DNA of 64,000 bases from Chitinophaga rhizosphaerae. GTDB taxonomy: Bacteria > Bacteroidota > Bacteroidia > Chitinophagales > Chitinophagaceae. The stretch is taken from NCBI RefSeq assembly GCF_003958645.1, contig NZ_RXLO01000003.1, forward strand, positions 620,001 through 684,000. The letters run 5' to 3'. The notes under the pieces are model-generated. The model worked only from the letters and a program-made list of their open reading frames with translations. It searched no databases and was not told where the DNA came from. Numbering within the stretch: the first letter of the stretch is position 1; each line of letters opens with the position of its first letter. Below are positions 26,952-35,759 of the stretch, in pieces. The translations under genes were made by a program, and so were the position numbers.

Positions 26952-26971
26952 AGCGTTCACGTTGATTGAGA

Positions 26972-29900
26972 TCAGAAATTAACGGCGATGCCGGCGCTGT
27001 ACGATCGGGTGCTGGAATAGGCGGCGCCACGGCCGTTGCCCACTTCCACATCCCACAGGTCGAATTTGGAGAAGGTCAGCAGGTTCACGCCTTGTGCAAA
27101 GAGGTTCGCCGATTTGACGTGCATCCTTTGCATCCAGCGCTGCGGCAGGTTGTAGCTGAACTGGAGCGTTTTGAGGCGGAGGTAGTTGCTGTTCTTCACC
27201 CACCAGGTGCTGGCCGCGTAGTTTTCGTTCAGTGAGCCGGGCATGAGCCGGGGGTAGAAAGCGTTGGGATTGGGGTTTTCTTCCGTCCACCTGTCGCTGA
27301 TATTACTGAAAAGGTTCCCCCGCGCCAGGCCCTGCTGGAAAGGCATGGTGCCTTCGCCGCTCAGGAGCACGTCCACGTTGGCTGCTCCCTGGAAGAGGGC
27401 AGACAATGCAAAAGACCGGTAACCCGCCGTGAAGCCGAAGCCGTACATGATCTCGGGAACGTCGCCGTAGCCGATGGGCACCTGGTCGTAGGTATCGATA
27501 ACGCCGTCGCCGTTGATGTCTTTGTATTTGATGTCGCCCGCGCGCACGTCGCCGGGCTGGCGGGGCGAGTTCATCACTTCCTTGTCGCTTTCGAACAATC
27601 CCAGCGCCACATACCCGAACCGCTGGTTCACTTTCTGGCCTTTCCTTTCCAGCCAGGGATATTTCCAGGCCGGGTCGTCGTTTTCCACCACTTCGTTCCG
27701 GTTGAAGCTGAAGTTCCCCATCAGCTGGAGCGACAGGTCGCCGAAATGCTCGTTGTAGGTGAGCGACACGTCGATGCCGCGGTTGTCGATGATTCCCACG
27801 TTGCCGTATGGCGCATTGATCATGCCCACGTAAGCCGGCAGCGAGCGGCGGCGGAGGAAGATGCCGCTGCGGTATTCGCGGAACAGGTCAACCTGCACCT
27901 GCAACGCCTCTTTCATGACGCGGAGGTCGAAGCCGAGGTTCGTTTTTCGGGAGGTTTCCCAGGTCACGTCCACCGCGTATTCCCCGACTTCCTTGCCGGC
28001 GAAACTGTTGGTCGGGTTCTTCCCGAAACTGTACGTGCCTTTGTTTTCCACGGTGGCAAGGTAGGCGAAGCGCCGCCCGTTGATCTGGCTGTTGCCCACG
28101 ATGCCGTGGGAGAACCGGATCTTGAAGTATTCGACGATGTTTTTCAACGGACGGTAAAACTTCTCTTCAGACACTACCCAGCCGATGCCTGCAGACGGGA
28201 AAAGTCCATAGCGCCTGTCGGGGAAAAAGTTCTCAGAACCGTTGTACCCGAAATTCGCTTCGAGGAAATACCGGTTGTCGTAACCATATGTGGCGCGCCC
28301 CGCGAGCCCCTGGAAGCGGTAGGGCATGGAGGATTCGAGGTCGGCGGCGTAGGTGTTGATCTTGTCGTTTTTATTATAGAGCAGCATCCCTGATACGTCG
28401 TGCTTGCCGAATTGCCGGTTGTAATTAAGCGCCAGTTCGGAATAAATCGTGCGCTCGCCTATGTTGGCCTTGCCATAGCTGAGGAATTCGGTGCCGATGC
28501 CCGTTTGTTCGAAGATGAGATTACCATCGCCGTCGCGCCCCGTGGCCAGCCAGGTGTCCGGCGTTTTGGTGTAGCGGTTGCTGGTATAGTTATAGGCGTC
28601 GAACGAGAACATGCCGGTTACCGACATCCCTTTCAGCAGGAAAGGCAGCTCCTGTGTGAGGCGGAGATTGGAGAAGATCTGGCTGCGCCATTGATTGGCG
28701 TAGCCCGTTTGCGTGAGGCTGGCCCAGGGATTGCTGAGGCTGCCGCTGCGTACGTCGGCGACCTTGCCGTCTGGGTACCGCGTCGGGATCTGGACGGGCG
28801 TCATGAAATACGCGTCGGAGAAAATATTGCTGACGCTGGTGTTGGGAAGGTTGATGTTGTTGAGATAACCGCTGATACCGAGTTTCAAGGTAGTGGTGGC
28901 GGAAGGTTGCAGCGTGAGGTTGGAGGTAACGTTGTATCGTTTCTGGAAAATGGATGAATTGTATTTCGAGAGCTCATCGATGTTATAGAGTCCTTTTTCG
29001 TCGTAAAAACCCAATCCCACGTAATACACCGCTTTTTCGCTACCGCCGCTGATATTGGCGTTGGCGTTGCGCATGCGGCCGTTTTTATTGAACAGTTCCT
29101 TGAACCAGTCTATGTTAGGGTAAAGATAAGGGTCGCTGCCGTCGCGGGTTTTCTGGATGGCTTCGTCGGAATACTGCGGCGTGTTGCCGCGGGTGCGCAG
29201 CGCTTCGTTAGACATTTCCATGTAAGTGGCGCCGTCGGCGAAAGAAGGAAGGGTCGTGAAATCGGTAACGCCTTCGGTGTACCGGAGGTTATAATTCGGC
29301 TTCCCTGCCTTGCCGGCTTTGGTGGTGATGAGGATCACGCCGTTGGCGCCGCGGACGCCGTATACCGCCGTGGCGGCCGCGTCTTTGAGTACGGAAAAGC
29401 TTTCGATGTCTTCCGGGTCCACGTTCGCGATGGCGCGGGGTACGCCGTCTACCAGCGTCAGCGGCTGGCTGAGGCCTGCCGTGAAAGTGGAAATGCCGCG
29501 GATGTAGATGTTAGCGTCGTTGTACCCCAGTTCGCCGCTGCGCTGTACGCTGACCATCCCCGCAATGCGTCCGCCGAGCGAGTTGGTGAGGTTGGAAACG
29601 GGAAGTTTGAGTTCTTTGGGAGAAATGGTGGTCTGCGCCCCCACGAGGCTCACTTTCTTCTGCTGGCCGAAACCTACGATCACCACTTCTTCCAGGGCGG
29701 AGGAGGCTTCCCGCAGCACCACATCCAGTTTTTGGCGGCCGGCCACGGGGATTTCCTGCTTGCGGAAGCTGATCATGGAAAAGACGAGCACGTCGTTATC
29801 GTCTACCGACAATATATAGCGGCCGTTGATGTCTGTACCGGTCCCGCGTTTGGTATCTTTCACCGCAATGGTCACACCTACCATCGGCTGGCCCGTCGTG

Positions 29901-30259
29901 TCCTGCACGATGCCGGTAATTTCGCGTTTGCCCGGTGCGGTAAGCCCGCGGAGCGTTACGGAAATATCTTTCCCGCGGGTAAGGAACTGCAGCCGCGTAC
30001 GCTGCTCGATTTCCCTCAGCAGGGCCGGTACGCGGATTTGTTTGAATTCCAGCGAGATCTTTCCTGCGCTGGCTTTCAACGAACCGTCGTACAGGAAGCG
30101 GAATGCGGTCTGTTTTTCAATGATGCGGAATACTGCTGTGATATCGGCGTCTTTTACGCTGATGTTCACGGTCTGCCTGGCCAGGCCATCGTCCTGGGCA
30201 GTGGCCGTGGCCGCGGGTAGCCACAACAAGACCGCCAGGAGCCGGCGGAGCAGCTTCAT
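26972..30259 (-). CDS. SusC/RagA-family TonB-dependent receptor with STN domain
   Basis: A 1095-residue outer-membrane transporter. A signal peptide (ending ATATAQ) is followed by an STN domain (about 30-95, VNISVKDADITAVFRIIEKQ), then a CarboxypepD_reg-like domain (EITGIVQDTTGQPMVGVTIA). The TonB box/plug region has EEVVIVGFGQQKKVSLVGA and the plug PLTLVDGVPR. The rest is the 22-strand barrel. The STN domain marks receptors that signal through a FecR protein to an ECF sigma factor, and both are encoded directly upstream. It imports the ligand captured by the SusD protein. The ATG at 30259 (MKLLRRLL) fits the signal peptide. Confidence 0.95.
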   Translation of the reverse strand: MKLLRRLLAVLLWLPAATATAQDDGLARQTVNISVKDADITAVFRIIEKQTAFRFLYDGSLKASAGKISLEFKQIRVPALLREIEQRTRLQFLTRGKDISVTLRGLTAPGKREITGIVQDTTGQPMVGVTIAVKDTKRGTGTDINGRYILSVDDNDVLVFSMISFRKQEIPVAGRQKLDVVLREASSALEEVVIVGFGQQKKVSLVGAQTTISPKELKLPVSNLTNSLGGRIAGMVSVQRSGELGYNDANIYIRGISTFTAGLSQPLTLVDGVPRAIANVDPEDIESFSVLKDAAATAVYGVRGANGVILITTKAGKAGKPNYNLRYTEGVTDFTTLPSFADGATYMEMSNEALRTRGNTPQYSDEAIQKTRDGSDPYLYPNIDWFKELFNKNGRMRNANANISGGSEKAVYYVGLGFYDEKGLYNIDELSKYNSSIFQKRYNVTSNLTLQPSATTTLKLGISGYLNNINLPNTSVSNIFSDAYFMTPVQIPTRYPDGKVADVRSGSLSNPWASLTQTGYANQWRSQIFSNLRLTQELPFLLKGMSVTGMFSFDAYNYTSNRYTKTPDTWLATGRDGDGNLIFEQTGIGTEFLSYGKANIGERTIYSELALNYNRQFGKHDVSGMLLYNKNDKINTYAADLESSMPYRFQGLAGRATYGYDNRYFLEANFGYNGSENFFPDRRYGLFPSAGIGWVVSEEKFYRPLKNIVEYFKIRFSHGIVGNSQINGRRFAYLATVENKGTYSFGKNPTNSFAGKEVGEYAVDVTWETSRKTNLGFDLRVMKEALQVQVDLFREYRSGIFLRRRSLPAYVGMINAPYGNVGIIDNRGIDVSLTYNEHFGDLSLQLMGNFSFNRNEVVENDDPAWKYPWLERKGQKVNQRFGYVALGLFESDKEVMNSPRQPGDVRAGDIKYKDINGDGVIDTYDQVPIGYGDVPEIMYGFGFTAGYRSFALSALFQGAANVDVLLSGEGTMPFQQGLARGNLFSNISDRWTEENPNPNAFYPRLMPGSLNENYAASTWWVKNSNYLRLKTLQFSYNLPQRWMQRMHVKSANLFAQGVNLLTFSKFDLWDVEVGNGRGAAYSSTRSYSAGIAVNF

Positions 30260-30308
30260 GTGTACATTTTGATACATCGTTTTCTGGTTTTGAACGTTTA
30301 GAGCGTGG

Positions 30309-31235
30309 TTATTTTTTGTAGATGCGGACAGAGTTGTCCCTGATAGTGTATTTAAGATGGAAAATGAAACAGATGGCGTCCAGGCAGGATTCCAGCGACT
30401 TCACCTCCTGGCTTCCTGAAAGCTGGTAATCGCCGATGCCGGGAGATGCCAGGATGATCTTTACGCCGTACCAGCGCTCGATGTCGGCGCAGACGTCGCG
30501 GAGGTTGCGGTCGAGGCTGATGATGCCGCGCTGCCAGCTGCCCATTACCGAAGGGTCGGTATCGATCTGGATGAACCGCTGTGCATGGATGTCGTAGATC
30601 GCCTGCTGGCCGCGTTCGAGGATCACGTTCCGCCCGCCTTCGTCTTTCACCCGTACTTTCCCGGACACCACGGCAATGAAAGGCCGCTCCTGCGAGTAAG
30701 CCCTGAGGTCGAAGGAGGTCCCCAGCACTTCGGTACGAAGCCCACCGCTGCGCACCACGAAGGGTCGCGACGCGTCCTGCCGCACGTCGAAGAAGGCTTG
30801 CCCTTCGAGGTAAACCGTCCGTTCGTCTGCGTCGTCGAACCGGATGGCGCTGTGGGCGTTCAGGGTGACGTGGGTGCCGTCTGGCAATGTCAGTTTTCTG
30901 ATCTCGCCCCGACCGGTTTCTACGGAAAGCTGTGCGGCCTGCGGCCACAAAAAGGCGCGCAGCATCACAACGGCCAGGAGAACGGCGGCTGCGGCGGCAT
31001 AGGGGAGGAGGCGTCGTAGCAAAGGTTTCGCCGGTCGTGCCATTTGCAGGATGCGGCTTTGCAGCCGGGCGGTGACCGGCATTTCCGGCGCGCTTTCCCA
31101 TTCCGGGAACGGCAGCAGCGTTTCGGGCGCCTCTTCCGTGAGCGCGATGAACCGGCGCAATTCCTCGGTACTGGCTTCCCCGTCCCGGATCTTTTCATAT
31201 AATGCCTGCAGGTGCATGGCAGGGTCGTTGCTCAT
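30309..31235 (-). CDS. FecR-family anti-sigma factor
   Basis: A 308-residue membrane regulator. The cytoplasmic N-terminus (about 1-75) would hold the sigma factor. One transmembrane segment lies at about 85-105 (LLPYAAAAAVLLAVVMLRAF). The periplasmic FecR domain (about 115-210) shows RKLTLPDGTHVTLNAHSAIR, EGQAFFDVRQD and TEVLGTSFDLRAY. A DUF4974 domain closes the protein (LRDVCADIERWYGVKIILAS). It transmits the signal from the STN domain of the receptor encoded next. It lies 76 bases after the sigma gene. Confidence 0.95.
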   Translation of the reverse strand: MSNDPAMHLQALYEKIRDGEASTEELRRFIALTEEAPETLLPFPEWESAPEMPVTARLQSRILQMARPAKPLLRRLLPYAAAAAVLLAVVMLRAFLWPQAAQLSVETGRGEIRKLTLPDGTHVTLNAHSAIRFDDADERTVYLEGQAFFDVRQDASRPFVVRSGGLRTEVLGTSFDLRAYSQERPFIAVVSGKVRVKDEGGRNVILERGQQAIYDIHAQRFIQIDTDPSVMGSWQRGIISLDRNLRDVCADIERWYGVKIILASPGIGDYQLSGSQEVKSLESCLDAICFIFHLKYTIRDNSVRIYKK

Positions 31236-31311
31236 GGGAATGTTGTTTCCTTTCCCTTATATACACGGTCCGGGAATCGACTACTTAGTGGAAATAAAAA
31301 AATAATGGCGG

Positions 31312-31896
31312 TTAATCAAGGATGGATAGCAGCAGGATGACGACGAACCCGTCTTTCAGTTCGGCGCGAAGGTATTTCAAGCTGCTGTGGATATGGGCTT
31401 CCACCGTGCGCACGGAAATGCCGAGCCTGTCGGCGATCTCGCGGTGGGAGAGGCCTTCTTCCCGGCTCATTTTAAAAACGGTGCGCTGCTTGTCGCCCAG
31501 TTTTTCGAGGGCTTGGCGGTATTGGCGGTGCAATTCGTTGTACGTGAAGTTATTGAGTATGCTGTCGGTTTCCGGGAGGTCGGGCTCCTGTGGCGATGCG
31601 GCCGCCAGTTTGCGGACGGCGTTGTTCCGCATGAAGTTCAGGATATGATTGCGCGCGATGGTGAAAAGCAGGGCTTCGGGATTAGCGTCTGCGTCCAGCC
31701 GGTTGCGGTATTGCCAGAACTTGAGGAAAATGTCGAGCACCAGTTCCTCGGCGTCTTCGTTGTTGCCCGTTTTCTTTTTACAATAACCCAGCACTTTAGG
31801 GCCCAGTACGTTCAGTAACTCGCGGAGCACGGCTTCGTCGCCCCTGTGCAACCGCCGAATCCAGCCGTGCCAATGTTGGTTCTCACTACGATCCAT
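31312..31896 (-). CDS. ECF RNA polymerase sigma factor (FecI-like)
   Basis: A 194-residue sigma-70 family protein. Region 2 (about 35-100) contains NNEDAEELVLDIFLKFWQYR and LLFTIARNHILNFMR. Region 4 (about 125-180) contains RTVFKMSREEGLSHREIADR followed by LGISVRTVEAHI. It is the first gene of the sigma/FecR/SusC/SusD operon and should activate that operon when the receptor binds ligand. The -7 box ends nine bases before its ATG, so its transcript may be practically leaderless. Confidence 0.95.
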   Translation of the reverse strand: MDRSENQHWHGWIRRLHRGDEAVLRELLNVLGPKVLGYCKKKTGNNEDAEELVLDIFLKFWQYRNRLDADANPEALLFTIARNHILNFMRNNAVRKLAAASPQEPDLPETDSILNNFTYNELHRQYRQALEKLGDKQRTVFKMSREEGLSHREIADRLGISVRTVEAHIHSSLKYLRAELKDGFVVILLLSILD

Positions 31897-31904
31897 GTTA
31901 AACG

Positions 31905-31912
31905 CAAAATTA
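31905..31912 (-). promoter_or_regulatory. -7 box of the sigma factor operon
   Basis: On the minus strand TAATTTTG is a perfect TAnnTTTG match. A TTG lies about 17 bases upstream as a -33 element. The box is eight bases from the ATG at 31896. Confidence 0.65.
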
Positions 31913-32163
31913 TACAGCCAATATTATCGCAAGGTTATATTCTTAACAGTGGAATTGCCAGTCTTTCAACCTGATAAATGTGATTCGATCTGAATTAACC
32001 CGGTCAATATTAGTAAATATAAATCACAGTTTTTGCCGCAGGATTAGCACGGCGGAGGGGTATGGCGCCCGTCTGGAAGGTAATTTTGTATCGGAAAAAC
32101 AGCCATATCAGCCCGGCGGATGGGCGGTAGTTTGAAATGCCCTGGGGGATGGCAGATATCATG
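31913..32163. other. Intergenic region, nothing recognised
   Basis: The 250 bases between the sigma promoter and the GNAT gene show no convincing frame, RNA or repeat beyond the sigma factor's -33 region. Confidence 0.4.
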
Positions 32164-32697
32164 TCATGGTCTGTTCAGTTGCAACCGGAATCCGAATACC
32201 GGTAGCTCGCCCTGGAGAAAATCGAGGTCTTCGGAACGGAGAAACCCCATCCGCAGATACATATCCCAGGCCGTTTGCATGGACCGGGTGGAATGGATGA
32301 TCACCTGCCGCAGGCCTGCGTGCCTCGCACGGTCGATGCAGGCGTTCACCAGTTTTTTGCCGATGCCCTGGCCCCGGAAATCCGGGCCTACCGCCAGCAG
32401 CCGGAAGCCTGCGGAAGCTTTTTCCCGCGTGGCACTGCCGCCGGAACCATAATACTGCATATCACCGAAATAGACCACCGCACCGGCGATGCGCCCGTCT
32501 GCCGACAGCGCCAGTAGAAGTTCAGCTCCCGGCTTCGCCGCCAGTTCGCCCACATTGGCCAGCATGGCATAGTAAGCCGGTTGTTCGCCGGTCCCCGGAA
32601 ACCCTTCCAGCGATGCATATACCTGTATCATCAACTGGCCGGCGGCCGCGCTTTCGCCTGGCAAGGCGCTTCTCACGATGATGTTTTCGTTGTGCAT
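32164..32697 (-). CDS. GNAT-family N-acetyltransferase
   Basis: A 177-residue acetyltransferase. It begins IIVRSALPGESAAAGQLMIQ and has the acetyl-CoA loop VGPDFRGQGIGKKLVNACID at about 110-130 (R-G-x-G-x-G variant RGQGIGKK), then a motif B region TRSMQTAWDMYLRMGF. The substrate cannot be told. It is not clustered with functionally related genes: the sigma operon ends before it and a terminator and a long gene of unknown function follow. Confidence 0.88.
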   Translation of the reverse strand: MHNENIIVRSALPGESAAAGQLMIQVYASLEGFPGTGEQPAYYAMLANVGELAAKPGAELLLALSADGRIAGAVVYFGDMQYYGSGGSATREKASAGFRLLAVGPDFRGQGIGKKLVNACIDRARHAGLRQVIIHSTRSMQTAWDMYLRMGFLRSEDLDFLQGELPVFGFRLQLNRP

Positions 32698-32858
32698 GTT
32701 ATACCGGTGATAAAGTGAATCCGGGGAATGAATTTCAACAAGCTTTTCCCCGATCCGGCGATGAAATGGCGCGGGTGAAGGTTTTTACGTCCAAACCATC
32801 ATTTCCGGCCGCCGAACGGTGCAATGGTAACAAAGATCACGCATCCTGCAAAAAAATC

Positions 32859-32891
32859 AAAGACCTTGCAGCAGATGCGGCAAGGTCTTTT
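32859..32891 (-). terminator. Terminator of the large unknown gene
   Basis: AAAGACCTTGC and GCAAGGTCTTT pair perfectly over 11 bases with a ten-base loop. On the minus strand a T run follows, fitting the end of the gene at 32921. Confidence 0.8.
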
Positions 32892-32920
32892 GCTTTGGGT
32901 ATGGGATCATAGGACAAGAT

Positions 32921-34705
32921 TCACAGGGTAGTAACGCAGGCTGTATGCCGTATCGCTTCGATTTGCGTTTCGGCATCGTCCAGCATATGCCCGAAACCTT
33001 CGCCGGCGATCACTTCCGATTGATGGAGCTGGCGGTAATAGGCGATCCCTTTCAGGAGGTTCTCCCGGAAAACATCGAGCTGCTTCATCATTTTGTTGCC
33101 GGTACATTGCTGTAATTGCTCCTGCAGGTAGGAAATGTAAAGCCGCAGCTCATTGATGAACATATGCGGCCGGTCCACCCCTTCGAGAATATCCGCACGG
33201 CCGTAAATATGATCGCACATTTCCTGCAACGATGCTTCCCGGTTGAAAAATGCGATGTTGGGGCCCGGGCAGATAGTGATGCTTTCCTGGTTTTTCACGA
33301 GCGTGGTGTTGTAGGTTACCGCGGCGGAATTGCTCAGTCCGGTGCAGAGGCATTCCTTGCCGAGCACATCCGCCAGTTGTGCCTGGTATTCCTTTTCCGG
33401 GAGCCGGGCTTTTTGCAGCTGGTCGATTTTCAGGCGTTGATACTGGATGGAGGCAGTGCAGATGGGCCTTTCGGTGAATTCGGTGTTGAACGACAAGTGT
33501 TTTTCCGTACAGGGGCTTCCCGGTTTACCGTCGCGGATGCGGCGGAGGCGCTCGGCTTCCCCGCTCAGGCCTTTGAGGTAATGAAAGCGCACGCCCATGG
33601 GGGAGTGGTGGCTTAAGACCACGTCTTCCGATTTGGCCTTGCCGAGCTGAAGCCGTGTGTGTGCATCTACCGTGGTGGCTTCGGGCACGAGGAGGAACGG
33701 AGTTCCCCAGCCCGTTGTATCCAGTTGATAATATGCACGGAGCATATTGTGCTCGGCGTGGCTGCCGATGCCTCCCTGCGCTGTGATGGCCATGGGCGGT
33801 GGCTCGGAGGGAACGTGTGCGTCGCGCCTGCGGAGCGCATCGGTGTATAGCTGGAACAGGGCGTTGCCGAGCTCGGCTTTGCCGGTGCGGAATTCTTCGA
33901 GGATAGGGCCCATGAGCATGCCGTCTGTCGCGAAAGCGTGGCCGCCGCAATTCAGGCCCGATTCGATGCGGAACTCGCTCACCCAGATGCCTTTCTTCGC
34001 CAGGAATTTCCCCTGGATGAGGGCGGAACGGTAATCGCTCACCTTCACCACTACTTTTTTATGCATGACGCCATTGCGGTCTGCATCGAACTGCCGGCAT
34101 TTTTCGAGGTAGCCATAGAGCCTGGGGTTCATGCCTGCGGAAAACACGATGGAGGAACCGCTGAGTTCGCTGTTGGCGTATCCGCGAAGCGCCGCCACGG
34201 CGTCCGACCCGTCTTCGATCGGCTGGCCGTCTTTCCCGTAATTGTTCTTGTCGGTTTTGGTCATGATGTTGACGTCTATGGCGCCGGGGGATATGAGGGT
34301 GCGCAATTTCGCTTCCATACCCGCCCGCGATGCTGCGTTGGTGGCAGATCTGAACTGGAGGTACAGCTGTTTGACGGGGCTCTTCTCCGGCAGCATCTCG
34401 AAATATTTGACGATGTCCGACCCGGTCTCGAACGCGGCCGTCCGCAGCTTTTCTACCTGCTCCTGGACCATCCGGTTCACCAGGTTGAGATAGTCGGTAA
34501 TGCGCCGGGCGCGGTAATCTTCTTCTTTGGAGGAGATCGGGAGGTAGGGCTCGTGGCGCTCCGTATAGTAATGTTTGCGCATCATCTCGATCAGGCGGTC
34601 TTCAATGATGGAAATAACGGAACTGATGCCGAAGCGGGCCACTTTCACCGGACTGTCGATCGTGTAAGCCAGCCCCATGACGGGGATGTGAAATTCATGC
34701 ACCAT
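32921..34705 (-). CDS. Conserved large protein of unknown function next to queD
   Basis: A 594-residue soluble protein without signal peptide. The start at ATG 34705 (MVHEFHIPVMGLAYTIDSPV) is chosen because a longer frame to 34894 would run over the queD promoter and start. Segments such as VARFGISSVISIIEDR, GGHAFATDGMLMGPILEEF, AITAQGGIGSHAEHNMLRAY and GTPFLLVPEATTVDAHTR recall glycine-rich phosphate loops of FMN TIM-barrel enzymes such as nitronate monooxygenase or FabK. I cannot prove that fold. Cysteines cluster in GKECLCTGLSNSAAVTYN. It is divergently transcribed from queD. The real role is unknown. Confidence 0.75.
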   Translation of the reverse strand: MVHEFHIPVMGLAYTIDSPVKVARFGISSVISIIEDRLIEMMRKHYYTERHEPYLPISSKEEDYRARRITDYLNLVNRMVQEQVEKLRTAAFETGSDIVKYFEMLPEKSPVKQLYLQFRSATNAASRAGMEAKLRTLISPGAIDVNIMTKTDKNNYGKDGQPIEDGSDAVAALRGYANSELSGSSIVFSAGMNPRLYGYLEKCRQFDADRNGVMHKKVVVKVSDYRSALIQGKFLAKKGIWVSEFRIESGLNCGGHAFATDGMLMGPILEEFRTGKAELGNALFQLYTDALRRRDAHVPSEPPPMAITAQGGIGSHAEHNMLRAYYQLDTTGWGTPFLLVPEATTVDAHTRLQLGKAKSEDVVLSHHSPMGVRFHYLKGLSGEAERLRRIRDGKPGSPCTEKHLSFNTEFTERPICTASIQYQRLKIDQLQKARLPEKEYQAQLADVLGKECLCTGLSNSAAVTYNTTLVKNQESITICPGPNIAFFNREASLQEMCDHIYGRADILEGVDRPHMFINELRLYISYLQEQLQQCTGNKMMKQLDVFRENLLKGIAYYRQLHQSEVIAGEGFGHMLDDAETQIEAIRHTACVTTL

Positions 34706-34828
34706 AAATTCGGATTGATGTGGGTAGAACAGCGGAGCCCGTGATAGGGCGGATGCTGCTGCGAAATGATTGCCTTCGGTTGGCGGTACAAAGGTATTTA
34801 AAATAAAGATAAAAATATCTTTTATTAG

Positions 34829-34836
34829 TATCTTTG
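34829..34836 (+). promoter_or_regulatory. -7 box of queD
   Basis: TATCTTTG is a perfect TAnnTTTG match, 16 bases before the queD ATG at 34853. The region to 34706 also serves the divergent gene. Confidence 0.6.
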
Positions 34837-34852
34837 CAGGAAATAAAAATGG

Positions 34853-35275
34853 ATGATCCAGGTAACTAAAATTTTCCGGTTCGAGACGGCGCATGCATTA
34901 CATGGTTACAACGGCGCCTGCCGGCATGTGCATGGCCATTCGTACCAGCTGCACGTTACGGTGAGGGCCGGAGCGCCGGAGGAATATTTCCCCGCGCCGG
35001 GGATCCTCATCGATTTCAAGGACCTCAAGCGCACGGTGAACGAAAACGCCGTAGACCGTTTAGACCACGCCCTGGTCGTATCTGCGGCCTACCTTCGCGC
35101 CAATCCCGACATTTCAGCAGAAGAAAACCTGCTGGTGATGGACGCCGAGCCCTCGGCCGAAAATCTCCTCCTTTTCATCCGCAATTCCATCCGCCCGCAT
35201 CTCCCGGAAGGCGTAACCCTGTCTTCCCTTCGCCTCTACGAAACAGCGGATTCGTTTGCGGAATGGGTTTTATGA
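34853..35275 (+). CDS. queD: 6-carboxytetrahydropterin synthase (QueD/PTPS family)
   Basis: A 140-residue enzyme of the 6-pyruvoyltetrahydropterin synthase fold. In queuosine synthesis QueD converts dihydroneopterin triphosphate to 6-carboxytetrahydropterin. Motifs are FETAHALHGYNGACRHVHGH: the first His plus the HVHGH pair bind zinc, and the catalytic Cys precedes RHVHGH. The later LIDFKDLK, LDHALV and PSAENLL segments follow in order. The length is normal for QueD. Other queuosine genes (queC, queE, queF) are not nearby. Folate or biopterin roles are less likely but possible for the fold. Confidence 0.9.
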   Translation: MIQVTKIFRFETAHALHGYNGACRHVHGHSYQLHVTVRAGAPEEYFPAPGILIDFKDLKRTVNENAVDRLDHALVVSAAYLRANPDISAEENLLVMDAEPSAENLLLFIRNSIRPHLPEGVTLSSLRLYETADSFAEWVL

Positions 35276-35303
35276 TTATTTTGCAGGCAAATCGAACGCC
35301 ATT

Positions 35304-35759
35304 ATGCTGTCCAAATCTGCGGAATATGCGCTCCGGGCCACTATCTACATCGCGTTGAAAGGCTCGGAAGACAATAAGCTCGGAATAGACGAAATCGCCA
35401 AGGCGATCGATTCTCCGCAATATTTCACCGCCAAGATCCTCCAGCTGCTGACCAAAAACAACGGCGTTGTCAGCTCCGTCCGCGGGCCCAACGGCGGCTT
35501 TTACCTCTCCGATGCCGCCCGCAAACTCCCCGTGCGCGCCGTGCTGGAAGCCGTGGGGGAAGACGGGATCATCACCAAATGCGTGCTCGGCCTCAAGGAA
35601 TGCTCCGAATCCCGCCCTTGCCCCATGCACGACCAATACCGCGCCATCAAGGCGCAACTCCGCCAGATGTTCGAGAAAACCACCATCCAGGCGCTGGCGG
35701 AAGAATCCGCCAAAGGCAAAATCGTCATCAACAACCGGCCGCCCAAAAAGAAAGCCTGA
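35304..35759 (+). CDS. Rrf2-family Fe-S-type regulator
   Basis: A 151-residue regulator. The N-terminal winged helix (MLSKSAEYALRATIYIAL, then QYFTAKILQLLTKNNGVVSS and RGPNGGFYL) is classic Rrf2. Three cysteines follow in TKCVLGLKECSESRPCPMHD with spacing C-x6-C-x5-C near residues 90-105, as in NsrR/IscR-type Fe-S sensors. It lies 28 bases after queD and its stop codon directly abuts the stop of the nitrous oxide operon on the other strand. That position suggests an NO- or redox-responsive regulator of the nos genes. The ATG at 35304 begins the family-typical N-terminus. Confidence 0.92.
   Translation: MLSKSAEYALRATIYIALKGSEDNKLGIDEIAKAIDSPQYFTAKILQLLTKNNGVVSSVRGPNGGFYLSDAARKLPVRAVLEAVGEDGIITKCVLGLKECSESRPCPMHDQYRAIKAQLRQMFEKTTIQALAEESAKGKIVINNRPPKKKA

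Noticed and set aside
32921..34894. N-terminal extension of the large unknown protein to 34894
   Set aside because: It would run across the queD promoter and start codon and adds a low-complexity stretch. The ATG at 34705 begins the conserved part.
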